Below, piece by piece: positions 36,853-47,369 of a stretch of 64,000 nt of DNA. Within the stretch, counting starts at the first letter, position 1. Every line of letters begins with the position of its first letter. Under the pieces are notes generated by a model. It made no database searches, was not told where the DNA came from, and saw only the letters and a program-made list of their open reading frames with translations. Made by a program: the position numbers and the translations under genes. The DNA is from Phlebiopsis flavidoalba. Lineage: Eukaryota; Basidiomycota; Agaricomycetes; Polyporales; Phanerochaetaceae. The stretch is taken from assembly GCA_035772785.1 (NCBI GenBank), contig JAOCPU010000002.1, positions 558,001-622,000 of the forward strand, written 5' to 3'.

Positions 36853-36922
36853 ACATAAACACGTTTTTCTGAAGGAAATAGAAAAAGCAAAATGTCGCAA
36901 AAACGAGGCCGTCGCGCATTTT

Positions 36923-37012
36923 GCATGCGCAGGGGGTTCGAACCATCGACACCCCGACCCCACCAGAAGGATTCAAGGCAACCGTGCACTGAAGCCCGCT
37001 CGACTACCTGGT
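36923..37012 (-). tRNA. tRNA-like remnant with long variable arm (Ser/Leu type)
   Basis: On the minus strand a D-arm-like GTCGAGCGGGCTTCAGTGC is followed by CACGGTTGCCTTGAATCC (anticodon-arm position), a GC-rich stretch of long-variable-arm length, and a T-loop GGTTCGAACCC. A T5 run about 20 bases further is a possible Pol III terminator. The acceptor stem does not pair, and the anticodon and T stems contain mismatches. It is therefore either a pseudogene, a SINE-like fragment, or a real tRNA damaged by sequence errors. Identity cannot be called. Confidence 0.3.
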
Positions 37013-37019
37013 TTTACAG

Positions 37020-38905
37020 AAAAACAGGGCAAGTGTCCCGGAATATGTACCCACTTTTCGGACATGCCGAAACCACTCTCGCTCGAAATGCTCCTTCCCC
37101 GAGCCCTCCTCCCACCGGCTCTGCACACGGTGCCTCGGCACCGCCGCAGGCTGCATATATGCGATTCATACCTGGGCGCTGGAACCAATACAGCAAGTCA
37201 ACGCGTCACGACACCATTGGCGGTTCAGTATAGAGACAGACCTTGCTGAGCCTGCTGTGGTTGCGGAACGTAGTGACACCAGGAGAATGGGTATAGATAG
37301 CGAGGGGTGCCGTGTCGTTTACTACGAGATGTGAGTTTTTTCCCCCGAGTTGCGTGGCCTGAGACGCGTCGTGGTCGGCCTGCGCGTCCGCGCATAGAAT
37401 TTGCGGTTCTAGAGTTGCGCATCCAAAACGCCTAAAAATGCCGCGAAACCGGGTCGGCTGGCCTACGCTGAACTTGTTTAGTGCGTCACAACAGCATGTA
37501 TGCGCGCCCTGAGCGTTCGCCGTTGACGTGAAGATGGCGGGGTGCTGTGCAGTCATGTCTATGCCCTCTCAGTGTGCAGATGCGCGATGCGAGAATGTTG
37601 ACACAAGAGCTGTGGTGGAAGTCGTCAAACAAGAGACTCTCTAGGATCTCGACACTAAGCGCCCGTGAGCGCAAAACACTGCGCCACATCGGGCTACCAG
37701 TGTGCCTTGAGTGTTCCCTTGTCTCTTTGCCTCATAGCCCCGTAGAATCCTAAGAAACGCCGTAATAATGAGTAGAAAGCAAGACGACGGGGTGCGTACG
37801 GAGAGTTCCTTGGAGGAATAAATGAGACTAGCAGTTGTGCAACCTTGGCGCGCTTTGCAGTTTCCTAGACTTTCATTCGGCAAAATCGCCGTCATTTCCT
37901 TGCTGATACACAAGTTCGTTACTTACCTCACTACAAATGACTACGGTGCCCGGTAAGTTTGACGTGACTGCTTTCCTTGGTGACCAGACCTATGACGATG
38001 TTCGTAGACATCGCTTCACGGGTAATTTTGTGCACTGTTGCATGTTGACATGGCAGTAATCTCAGACTCTTTACCAAGCACCATCGGACGACGGCCGATG
38101 TCGGGGAGGCGATGGGCCTGCGAGTGTGCGCCGATCCAGGTGTGTACGTCCTGGATATGGCAGGTTCGCGCTGGGACATCTCGGCGAAACAGGGTCGTAA
38201 CTCGCTGGGCGCGGGTGGGAGGAGGGCTTCTTCCGTGGGCTCGAAGAATCTGATGGGTGCAGGTTGGAGGGTGCGTGGGTGGAGCAGGAGGAGTGGACGA
38301 AGAGAGGCTTGGGTGCTGCCCGCCGCGCGTCCGCGGTGTTCCCAGCCGCGCAAGGTTCATTCTGGTGCCTGGCTGGGCCACAACGCGCCGCCATCGCAGT
38401 CTGGTGACAGGCCGGGCGCATGTGTGAAGTGTGTGAAGGGTTGGGTTGCAGGGTCACACGTCGGGGGTGGCGGGCGGACGCCTGGCGGGCGGACGGTGGT
38501 GGGTCTGGCCCCACCCATCGGGCACCCTTTTGATTCCCATTGAAAGCAGGCTGGTGTAGCGCGGAGAGCACGGTCTCTGCGCTCCTAGGTGCCTTCCAAT
38601 GGTTGTGCTCGGGACGATTTCCCTGCTGCAGCTTCTTGCCATTGCCTCGCGCGTTCCTGGCATCGACACCACTGTCGATCGCGCGCAACGACGGCAGCCA
38701 GGGCCGTCCAGTTGATTTCCTGTTTGTGTGCCTTTTAGCTTTCTCTGAGCCAGTCAGTCTTCGTTCCCGCCCGCGTGCCCCTGCTGCTAACGTACAACCC
38801 CCAGCCCCGCCCGACCACTCCTGCGACCGACCGAAGCGACTGCTTCTGCAGCATCAGCCAGCCCCGGACGAGATCCACGTCTGCGCTTGTCTTCTCGCGC
38901 ACAGC
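37020..38905. other. 1.9-kb stretch without a supported gene
   Basis: Overlapping Pro/Ser/Arg-rich frames on both strands, the longest being 205 codons (minus, 38,071-38,688), with no motifs. The right end presumably contains the promoter and leader of WOPR gene A. Confidence 0.35.
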
Positions 38906-38911
38906 TGAGCA

Positions 38912-41020
38912 GATGGCGTCCCCGAACCTAAACCTTTTTTCTGATCCCCACGATCCAACTACCCATCCCACCGCTGCCACTCACCCCGCCATCGCCAGAT
39001 AACCGTCGGCAGCAGATCTCCCTGCGCCGCATACAAATGTCTTGCGCCCAGCACCCCCGCACCCTCCCCGTCCTCGTCCACCGCGCCCGCCCAGCCCGCA
39101 CCCACCCCAATCCCCCATCCTCGGCGGCCAGCAGTCCACCGTGCGCCCGGCGCCCAGTCCTCCCCACGCTCACCAACACCCACATCCGCTCCGTCAGCCG
39201 ACGCCCAGAAGCTCTTCTTCTACGCCGTCCAGATATCGGCCCTCCTGCCTCAAGGTCGAACGCCCCGCCGTCCTCGATGCCGTCGAGGCGCAAGCGGCTG
39301 CCAGCCGGGGACGTCATTATGTCTGGGAAGAGAGCGGGCTCCGGCCCCGGCTTCGTCGCCCGAGGGCGCATCGCCGCCGCCGCCACCCCGAAGCACGACG
39401 CCGTAGACCCGTCATGGGACGCCACAAGGGTACGAGGTGGGGATTGAGAGGTGACCGAGGGCCTCAGCTGGAGCGCGAGCCGCATTCGAGAGTGCGTCCT
39501 CTTCTCCCTTGCTTATATCCTCACCTTCCACTTCTTCCTTCTCGCGCCTGTCCCCGCATTTCATTCCCATTTGCATATAACGCCAAATACACTCTGTGCG
39601 CCGTCCCTTTCCCCACACACCAGCGCGTGCCATTTTCCAAAAAGCCCAGCGGGCCCAAGTATCAATCACTTCGGTCACCTTCATTTCGGCTACCCATTTT
39701 GCCTCCGTCCCCAGATATTTTTGCCGATCGCGTCTCGATCGCGTCGCCCGCCCCCGCGCCTGAGCTGACCCGCCCCCACAGCGACTTTCTCATCTACTTT
39801 GAAAACATCAAAAAGATAGGAAAAGGGCGTCGACCGCGATGGTGCACGGGCGGGCGCGGTATGCTCATTGGCCTCTATCTCGCGTTTGGTGCTGATGGGC
39901 GATGCAGGAGTCTCGAAAATCAGGTGCTCCGCGACGGCGAACGCGACATGTACATCAAGCAGACGTATTCCGTCCATTTCGCACGATGTGAATGGGGGAC
40001 GATGGGGCGTCGTCTGCTGCCCGCAGGTAGCTCGGAGGGAAAGAAGGAGGTCAAAGAAGAAACCACGAAAGTGGCACCTCAGTGAGTACCTCTTCTCTTT
40101 CTTGGCTGCACCCACGATTGTATTGCATTATGTCCTTGGCTTCTCAGTTTCCTTGAGGCTTGGTCCGTGGGTATTGCGATCTGCTTAGTTGTCGCACCTA
40201 TGTCCGCATATAATCAGCTCCATGCACACTCAACTCCACTTGATCGCTACATGCGCTACATTTTTCTAGTATACTGATTACACACATTGTTCCCAGATGC
40301 CTACTTTACAAAGTCCACCGAGGGCAACCTAAACACAATCGACTCGATCCCCTGGCTGCGCGACCTCCAAGTCCCAGAAGGCCTCTTTCACCTCTGCCCG
40401 CCAATCCAAGAAAAGCTCCAGCTCCGCCGCCTCCGCCCCGACCTCCGCACCCGCACCCACGCGGGGTCCCTCATCCTAAAATTCGACGTGCCCCGCCGCA
40501 CGACGACGACCAGCGCGCCGCGAAACGCGGCCGCACGCGCGACGGCCCGAGCCGGTGCAGCGCACGATACGGCTCCTTCACACCCGTCGTGGCGAGAGCC
40601 GCCGGCACCACCGTCAGCGCACCAGCGCACCGCTATCGCGCGTGCGCCGCCTGGGCGGCCTGCCGCGCCACCCGCCGCCTGCTCCCAACGCTGGGTGTGC
40701 ATTGCGATGCCGCCCGCCTCGATGCAACGCGGTGCAGACTTGGCCTGCGAGGCGGCTCACGCCCAATTGATACGGGGCGTGCTCCCTGCGGCGGCCGGCC
40801 AGGTCTCGGCGGGGGGCGTTGCGTCGATGAGCACGATGGGGATGTTCACATGCCTCTCGACGAGAGGCGCGGTTTGCGCCAGGCCGCCGCCGCAGCCAGC
40901 ATTCGAGCAGCAGGCGCAGCAGCAGCTCGCGCCGGACGCGTTCAGTTCGGAGAGCGCCGTCGCATTGCTTCGACGCGCAGCACTTCTTCGGGCGTCGAGC
41001 CGTACGGTGCGCCGTACTAG
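38912..41020 (+). CDS. WOPR-domain (Gti1/Pac2 family) transcriptional regulator A
   Basis: Family of fungal developmental switches (Wor1, Ryp1, Gti1, Pac2) that bind DNA through a two-lobed WOPR box. Start at 38,912 (MASPNLNLF) is tentative. The N-lobe spans about 39,185-39,490: SADAQKLFFYAVQI, then in other frames KVERPAVLDAVEAQ, YVWEESG, and YEVGIER joined with a 1-2-base gap to TEGLSWSASRIRE. An intron ends CCCCACAG near 39,794. The C-lobe resumes DFLIYFENIKKIGKG, then DMYIKQTYSVHF (39,940-39,985) and KKPRKWHL (40,055-40,080). A GTGAGT intron (40,082 to about 40,290) splices after the first base of the next codon to AYFTKSTEGNLNTIDSI and PWLRDLQVPEGLFHL. The rest is a GC-rich, Ala/Arg-rich tail whose frame and end are uncertain. 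Confidence 0.82.
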
Positions 41021-41029
41021 ACGTAGAGC

Positions 41030-44000
41030 AAAACGCCGCGGTTCTCTGGCATGCGGGTGAGGCGCGAGGCGGTACAGCGGCAGCGGGTGGATCTAGCAGG
41101 CGGTCGGGAGCTCGCGCGGGACGCTGGCGAGCGTGTCGAGCGCGTGGTAAGGCGGGGGGCGCGGCGTGAGCCGTCGCGCGCATGAGCGCAGGTTATGTGC
41201 GTGGAGTCAACCGTTTGCGTCTGTCAAGACCGAGTTTTCACGCGAGCTCGGGAACCTCGCGCTCGGGCTCGCGCCGCCCGCGCCGCCGCGCGCAGGAGCT
41301 GCGAGGTAGACGAGCAGCAGGGCGACGACCGACGAAGACCTCGTCAGTGGGTTACCTCCCGATGCCTCCTTTCTATCTTCTCCCGCTGCCACACTCGAGT
41401 AACCGGACGCGCGCCCGCTTGTGCCAGCGCTCCCTGCCCGCGCCCGGGGCGCGTGCACTGGCCGCGCGCTTAGAACGACGACTCGCACTATGCGCCCGCC
41501 ACGCCTTGTGGTGTTTTCGTCGAGCCGCGTGGTATGCTCCCTACACGAATGTCTCGTCGAGCTCGCGGTCGCGCGTTCTCGAGACTGTCCGGGTCGTTGT
41601 TGCTCCGCCGCAGGCCTTGTGAGTCCGGGTCCTGTTGCCAGCCGGCGCGAGTCAATTTCGGGCGGGTAGGGCCTCGCTGCTGTGCGCGCGCTGGGCGGCG
41701 CCGCGCGCATTTCATCGCGATCTCAGAGGAATTCATCAGACAGTCACGCCGTCACGCTTTCCCGATGGACGATCGTGCGTTGGCGGCTGTTTGCGCGCCC
41801 TGTGCTGCGGGGGGCGGGATGGGCGTAAAGGGAGGGCTAGGTGAGTTGCGTGTGTAGCAGGCGTCGCGTGTGCGGGACGTTTGTACGATCTGCACGTTTT
41901 GGCGGTTTTTTTTTGTGGGTTTGATGTTCTGTTCTTTTATGCAGTTGTGTTGTGAATTGTGTGTTGGTGTTGTTTCCATGCGCCCTATGCTCCCACCGAG
42001 CCTCTATTACTGTTGCGATGTTCCCCTCGGTTCTTGGTCGTACAGTGCTTTGACGGTGTAGTAGCGCGAGGCGCGGCAATTCTGTGATATACCGGTTGAC
42101 TAAAGTAACGAATCGTCCTCATACCCTTGAGGTTGTCTAACGAACCACTGGCGAATTGTAGAAGTTTGTTGGGCGTTTGGGGGAGAAAAGCCGAGCCTAA
42201 CACGGACGTGAAACGCACAGGATACATAGGGCTCCATGCTGCGGTGTCTATTGTAAACTGCAAGGCAGTCGAGCGGGCTTCCCCCCCCCCCCCCCCCCGC
42301 CCCCCAGTGCACGGTTTAGCCTTGAATCCCTCACTTGGGCGGGATCGGGGTGTCGATGGTTCCGAAACTCTCAGCCGCATGCCACAATGCGCGATCAGGT
42401 GCTCCTTTTTATGACTTTGTGACATTTGCTCCTGCAAATGCTCTTCATTCCCTTAGGCTTGTTAAGGGTACTTTTTCTATCTTCATCCCTGTCACCGTTA
42501 AATTTTGTTTTCAAGGCTGACTCCGAGCAGAATGGGTATTGGGCAGACGGCTCGAGGTGGCATGTGAAGTCTTAACCACTCCCACACCTCAAAGTCAATA
42601 GTCTATAGGCGATTTGTATGCGTGCGCCTTTTTGTTGTATTGGTATCGTCTGGGTCCCGAGAGCACACAGATGAGCTGCAACAGCAAGCGGGTTGATACA
42701 TACGAAGATTGTGTACATGGGGTAAGACACTTCGTTGTAGCCATGGTCCGTTTGAGTCGAGCCACGATTTGAGAGATTTCCTGCAGCATATACCGAGGGC
42801 GCTTAGCTGGGACGCATATCTTGTTCGCTACCGCCAGACTACCATTCCATTTGGCTTGCAACTCAACGTTTATTGCGTCGGATAATAATGACGATGCATG
42901 GCTTTGCCGTGTGCCTTCGTTGAAAGTAGACGTGATGAATGGGGTTCTATGGGCCATGATTTTGTCTAATCTTGTAGAGCATCTCGTTGGCAACAACTTG
43001 GCTCTCGGACAGATAGACGTCCAAATCGTCTTGCCCCATTAGCATGCCTGTCGCGGCCAGTCATATCGTCTCTAATAGTTCCTGACGTGCAAAGGAAGCT
43101 ATGACACGAAGAGGTTGGAGGTGTGCTTTCGACCAATGAAGACATCGGCGCTAAGTTCGAGTCACAATTCGGTGCGCAACCCAGTCCACAGTCGCCGTTT
43201 CAGCATTGACGGGGACCTTTGCGTGCGGTTACTGAACTGTTCGTACCTTAACTCGGTTGACCTATCACTTCTCTAATTGTGTGACTGTAACAACTTACAG
43301 AGCGTACAAAAAAGACAGGCTGTAACCTGGGTTGGTATCCCAGCGCCGTGCCTCCAGCTTGATGCCTGGCCTTTTACGGCCATGATATTCCCCGTACGGG
43401 CGGTCCATCCTTGGGCGGCCAACTCGAAACCGAGACATGCGCCTCCTGTTCCTCGTTTGTCCTCATATGTTTCCAGCAATCTACCCCAGATCCTATCGAG
43501 ACTTGCTGCTAATTTATGACGGCGTATCAGTTCTTGTGATATTTCCAGACGCAGAACGAATTCCCCTTTCCGCGCATCGGGACAACAAGTTTATTCAACA
43601 ATGCCGCGCTCATGCGCGTCTACAAAACGGGCCCGGACCGAGGAGTCAAAGACGTGTTGCAATGACCACCCGCCGTGAACATGGGAATGTATGATACCGG
43701 GTCAATCCAAAGTCAAGCATGATGAATGTCTTGCTCATGCTGAACCCTTTCGCGTGCTGACAGATGGCTCCAATTTCGTTCGATGTCGCCTATCACGAAT
43801 ACACCAGCAGCGGCGGAACTAAATCGTGAGCCACGATTATAACGCGCAGGCTCAGCGAGCAGGAAGAAGTTCGAATTCGCGGCAATCATTCAGAGTGGCG
43901 ACGCATGGCTGTCGTGCAGCGTGGGGGTGGTGTACTTGTGCGAAGCCCAAGGGACGGCATGAAACGCGTCTGTCGCTCCATCCGTCCAGCTCTTCCCCCG

Positions 44001-45990
44001 GAGACCGAGGCCGGCACTTACCTGAGCGGTCAACACTGAAATTATGTTATCAGTAGATTACATTGGCTCGAGACCCTAACGTCCGGCGTCCCCGTGGTTT
44101 GTTTCACAAGCTCGTGGTCATGGGTTCGGAGGCTATTGCGGCCTTGAGGGCCGGCGTGAATTGGCCAAGGACATGTCTTGGCCACATAAGTAGTTTTTCT
44201 GCGCCGCTGCTTGGTCAACTGAGCAAGTAAACGATCCCGCCCACAACCCGCCCTCCCGTCCAGATGCACCATGCGGCACAGCCGCACCGAGCGCGCTGAC
44301 TGTTATAATTAATTTATTATTCCAGACGGGAACCTTTATTCATCTTTCGTTCGGGCGGAGTTCAGTCCTCATTTGTCAGATTGGACATCCGGCCAATGAC
44401 AACGTCCTTTTTTACGTTCTGCGGCGCGTTAGCCACAGGATACCGCGAGTCTGCATCTGTCGCTGGTAAGGTCCCTCGGACCGCATTTTCATCGATAAGC
44501 TTGCTAAGCTTCACTGATTTCCGTCTAAGGCCTTGTTGAATTAGTGCAATCGACCAATCGCGACTGATAGAATAATATCCGATGCGTCTCCTTCGGACAT
44601 GAGAACATTCTATGGGCCGCTCCAAACGGGAACGTTCTCATGAGAAAACAAGGGTAGCCCCGAATCTCCGGCACCTATCCAGCGTTCCCAGATAAATTAA
44701 ACCAAGGCTGTCGCATCGGCTATAAGAAGGCCTGTGTTCGCCTACATGGTTAGGCGTAAATTGCGCTGCCGGTGAATGCTACGAGTGCCACGGACAATTC
44801 GGCAAGAACGGCGGACCATGTCCAACGGCACTCACTTCTCTACTCCACTCAACAAGGAGGCAAGGTGCATCTTCTTCGGCTGTCGTGGTGCCAATATAAT
44901 TACCGTGTTACACTCACGTTTTATGAGCCAGTAGGCATCTAACAAACTCTATCTTAGTGAAGAATGGACTCCTTTCGCGAGTGAGCTCAAACCTCGTCTC
45001 TTGGGCCCACGACATAGTCCAGCTTTGTAACAGCCCCGTATACGGAAACGCCCATGCTTACATGGTGCTTCTATTTACCTTACGTAGCTCTGCTCTCATG
45101 CTGCTGCCATGATGCATCAGGAAACAGTGCCTGACTACGTGTAAGTAAGGCGCTTTCTAACCGTAGCAGCGTTTCCTAACGGGCTGTCAGTAGCGCCAGC
45201 AGCACGCTACGGCCACGATGTGAGTAGCTCTCCGTACCAGCAGCGAACGTTAGCTCTGGTAAACAACAAGGCGGCGCATCTAGGTAGCCCCATGCTCTCC
45301 CCTACTAAATCTCACAGTAAGGTTTCTAATTGTGCTTGCATAATGCTGCTGCAAGATATTTGTATTGTGGCATCCAAGGTGGGAGCGATTCCTGGTCATC
45401 GGTATGGTAGACGACCACCTGCGTAAGTTTGCGCGCGCCTTGCAATCTATTCATTCTTTGTATCGGCTATGCCACAGTACACAGACAGGCTGAAGCAAAA
45501 TGACCAGTCATATTCTTAGCTTAGTGTAGTATGTTACGTACATGATATATGATATCGTAGCAAAAAACTGGTGGATGCACTCAATTCTAATCAACACGGC
45601 CACACCGGTAAGATAAGGTTCACTGAGTCTGCCCTAAAGTCAGAGCGCCCTTCAACGCTTATATCCTCTGGTACCGCGTCAGGCGCATTGTCCGGACAAC
45701 GCCCGATCTTCCCCCGTTGCTCATCATCATCTTTGACAAGTTTTCGCGTCGGAGCCGCATCCCTTTCCAGTCCAACTGCACTCATGCGCGTAACGGACCA
45801 TCGTCAGTGACGCTACGAAGACAAGACCTAGACTCGTTCCGGGTGTATGCCCCAGCATGGACTCGCGGACTCGCAGACTTTTCAATTTCGACAGTGAAAG
45901 TTTGGCACCGAACGTGTTGAGCTATGGTCGATAGGGATGCGTCTGGTATGCCTAGCGAGGGGATACGCTGTCATGGCCAAACAGCTCAGT
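41030..45990. other. 5-kb gene-poor stretch
   Basis: 41,030-41,900 is extremely GC-rich with long overlapping frames in all phases, probably a compositional effect. 41,900-42,270 is T-rich. A C18 tract sits at 42,281. Between 42,595 and 45,900 short frames occur, for example minus 42,595-42,996 (VELQAKWNGSLAVANKICV) and minus 43,273-43,479 (ETYEDKRGTGGACLGFELAA), which might be isolated exons. I recognise no family and no splice structure. Confidence 0.35.
42281..42298. repeat. Poly-C tract, C18, followed by GC6
   Basis: Eighteen C, one G, six C. Second long C homopolymer of the window; compare 6,072-6,090, which is also followed by GC3. Confidence 0.95.
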
Positions 45991-45995
45991 ACACT

Positions 45996-46312
45996 GTACT
46001 GGCCAACTAGGACGCTCTGTACTAGCCGACGAGGACAATGTACGGGCCAACGAGGAGGCTCTGTACTGTCCGACGAGGACTCTGTGCTAGCCGACGAGGA
46101 CTCCGTGCTAGCCGAGCGAGGACTTTGTGCTAGCCTAGACAAGGACTTGTGCTATAGCCAACGAGGACTCTGTACTAGCCAACAGTCCATGCTCTGTGCA
46201 CTAGCCGACGAGGATGGTTTGTACGGGGCCGACGAGGGATGCTCTATACTGGCCGAACGAGGATGCTCTGTACTGGCCGACAGGGACTCTTGCTAGCCGA
46301 CGAGGACATGCT
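45996..46312. repeat. Minisatellite, about 21-24-bp unit
   Basis: About 13 imperfect tandem copies of a unit close to GTGCTAGCCGACGAGGACTCT. The best-kept copies at about 46,050-46,120 have an exact 21-bp spacing and would read V-L-A-D-E-D-S in one plus frame and Ser/Thr/Glu-rich repeats in the minus frame. Outer copies have insertions (GCTCTGTACTGGCCGACGAGGAT), giving 22-25-bp spacing. No flanking gene could be identified, so it is either a non-coding minisatellite or the repeat domain of an unrecognised protein. Confidence 0.85.
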
Positions 46313-46329
46313 GTAATAGGCACAGCACA

Positions 46330-46860
46330 ACGACATATGAAATGGTGAAGATCATGCAGTTCTCTCAATGAACGCGGGTACAGTGACGGCTGCAGGGCAC
46401 TGTGGACCGGGCAAGTGAGGGGGACACGAAAAGTGAACGTGTAAGGAGTGTGAGTGTCGTTACTAGTTGCACAATATCTAGAGTAGTGTAGCAGCATGTA
46501 TTTGCCCATGGTTTCCCAATGCTCCATGATATAACCACGCCAGACATATTTTGTGATCATAAGTGACCATTCCATGAGCATAACCATGCAGCTACTTGAT
46601 GACTACGGCGGTGCTGTACGGACTGGCTAACGGACTGACTACGGAGCCGTTGAGGGCCGTGCTACCGGGTGCTACTGAAAGGGGTACTGTCTACCAGCAA
46701 GTCAGTACCGGCGCTACGGAGAGCGCGTAGTATCTCCAGTAGAGTTAACAAAAGCCCGGTCGTTTTTTTTTCCTGATGTGTGAACTGGAATACATGTGCA
46801 ACATGTGCCAGTAGTATCTCCGCCCCACTCATATATCCCCCAATTGATGCGCGCGCAGAA
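46330..46860. other. Unassigned spacer
   Basis: No family or motif recognised. A T9 run lies at about 46,764. The GTGCTAC/GTACGGACTGGCTAACGGACTGACTACGG words near 46,610-46,680 may be worn copies of the neighbouring minisatellite. Confidence 0.35.
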
Positions 46861-46871
46861 ATACTCCTTAA

Positions 46872-47340
46872 TCAAGCACAGAGTTTTTGCATTCTCTGGG
46901 TAACAGTATGACCCTCATTGCATCGGCCATGTCGGAGAAGCATTTGAATAGTGACTTTGATGCATCTCAGTGTGTGGTTTGAATGTAACTCTTCTAGGCA
47001 ACGTAGACTCTGGTACGAGCACAGACAATTCATACTGGACTGGATGGGACGGGTGTCCTCGTATCGAAGTGAAGGGACTTTGAAGCTACACACAATGCTT
47101 TCATAACTCACAAGCTTATGGAAGTAGATGTCTCTTTGCAAATGTATCAGCCTCATCCAACAACGCTTTGAACTCACTTACCAAAAGCGTCGAATGCGCC
47201 ACCAAGTGGAAGCGCCGCAAGCGCCGCAAGCGCGCTCAAAGCACTTAATGTCGCTCCACAGGCGTCTGTATGACGAGGATGTCTGAGCTCCACCTTCCCG
47301 CGTCGCTCCTTCTGCACCAACACCCCCAACGATTCGCGTT
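46872..47340 (-). CDS. Possible short two-exon gene, low complexity (weak)
   Basis: On the minus strand a frame free of stops over about 140 bases reads ESLGVLVQKERRGKVELRH and then LSALSALAALAALPLGGAF-DAFG, ending at a GTAAGTGAG donor (about 47,180). In a shifted phase the next bases read EFKALLDEADTFAKRHLLP, which looks coding. Downstream a 101-codon frame is open to 46,872. The Ala/Leu repeat is encoded by GCGCTTGCG repeats. I recognise no family; start and end are unknown. Confidence 0.28.
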
Positions 47341-47369
47341 AATTGCAACACACGCGATTGCATTCGTCA

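Noticed and set aside
39042..40085. 347-codon continuous plus frame
   Set aside because: It passes through the WOPR A gene but mixes two real exons with an intron and out-of-phase sequence; the conserved WOPR motifs lie in different frames, so the whole frame is not the protein.
40614..41710. Long minus-strand frames of 167-189 codons
   Set aside because: Extremely GC-rich region open in nearly all frames; Arg/Ala-dominated composition with no motif, so not evidence of a gene.
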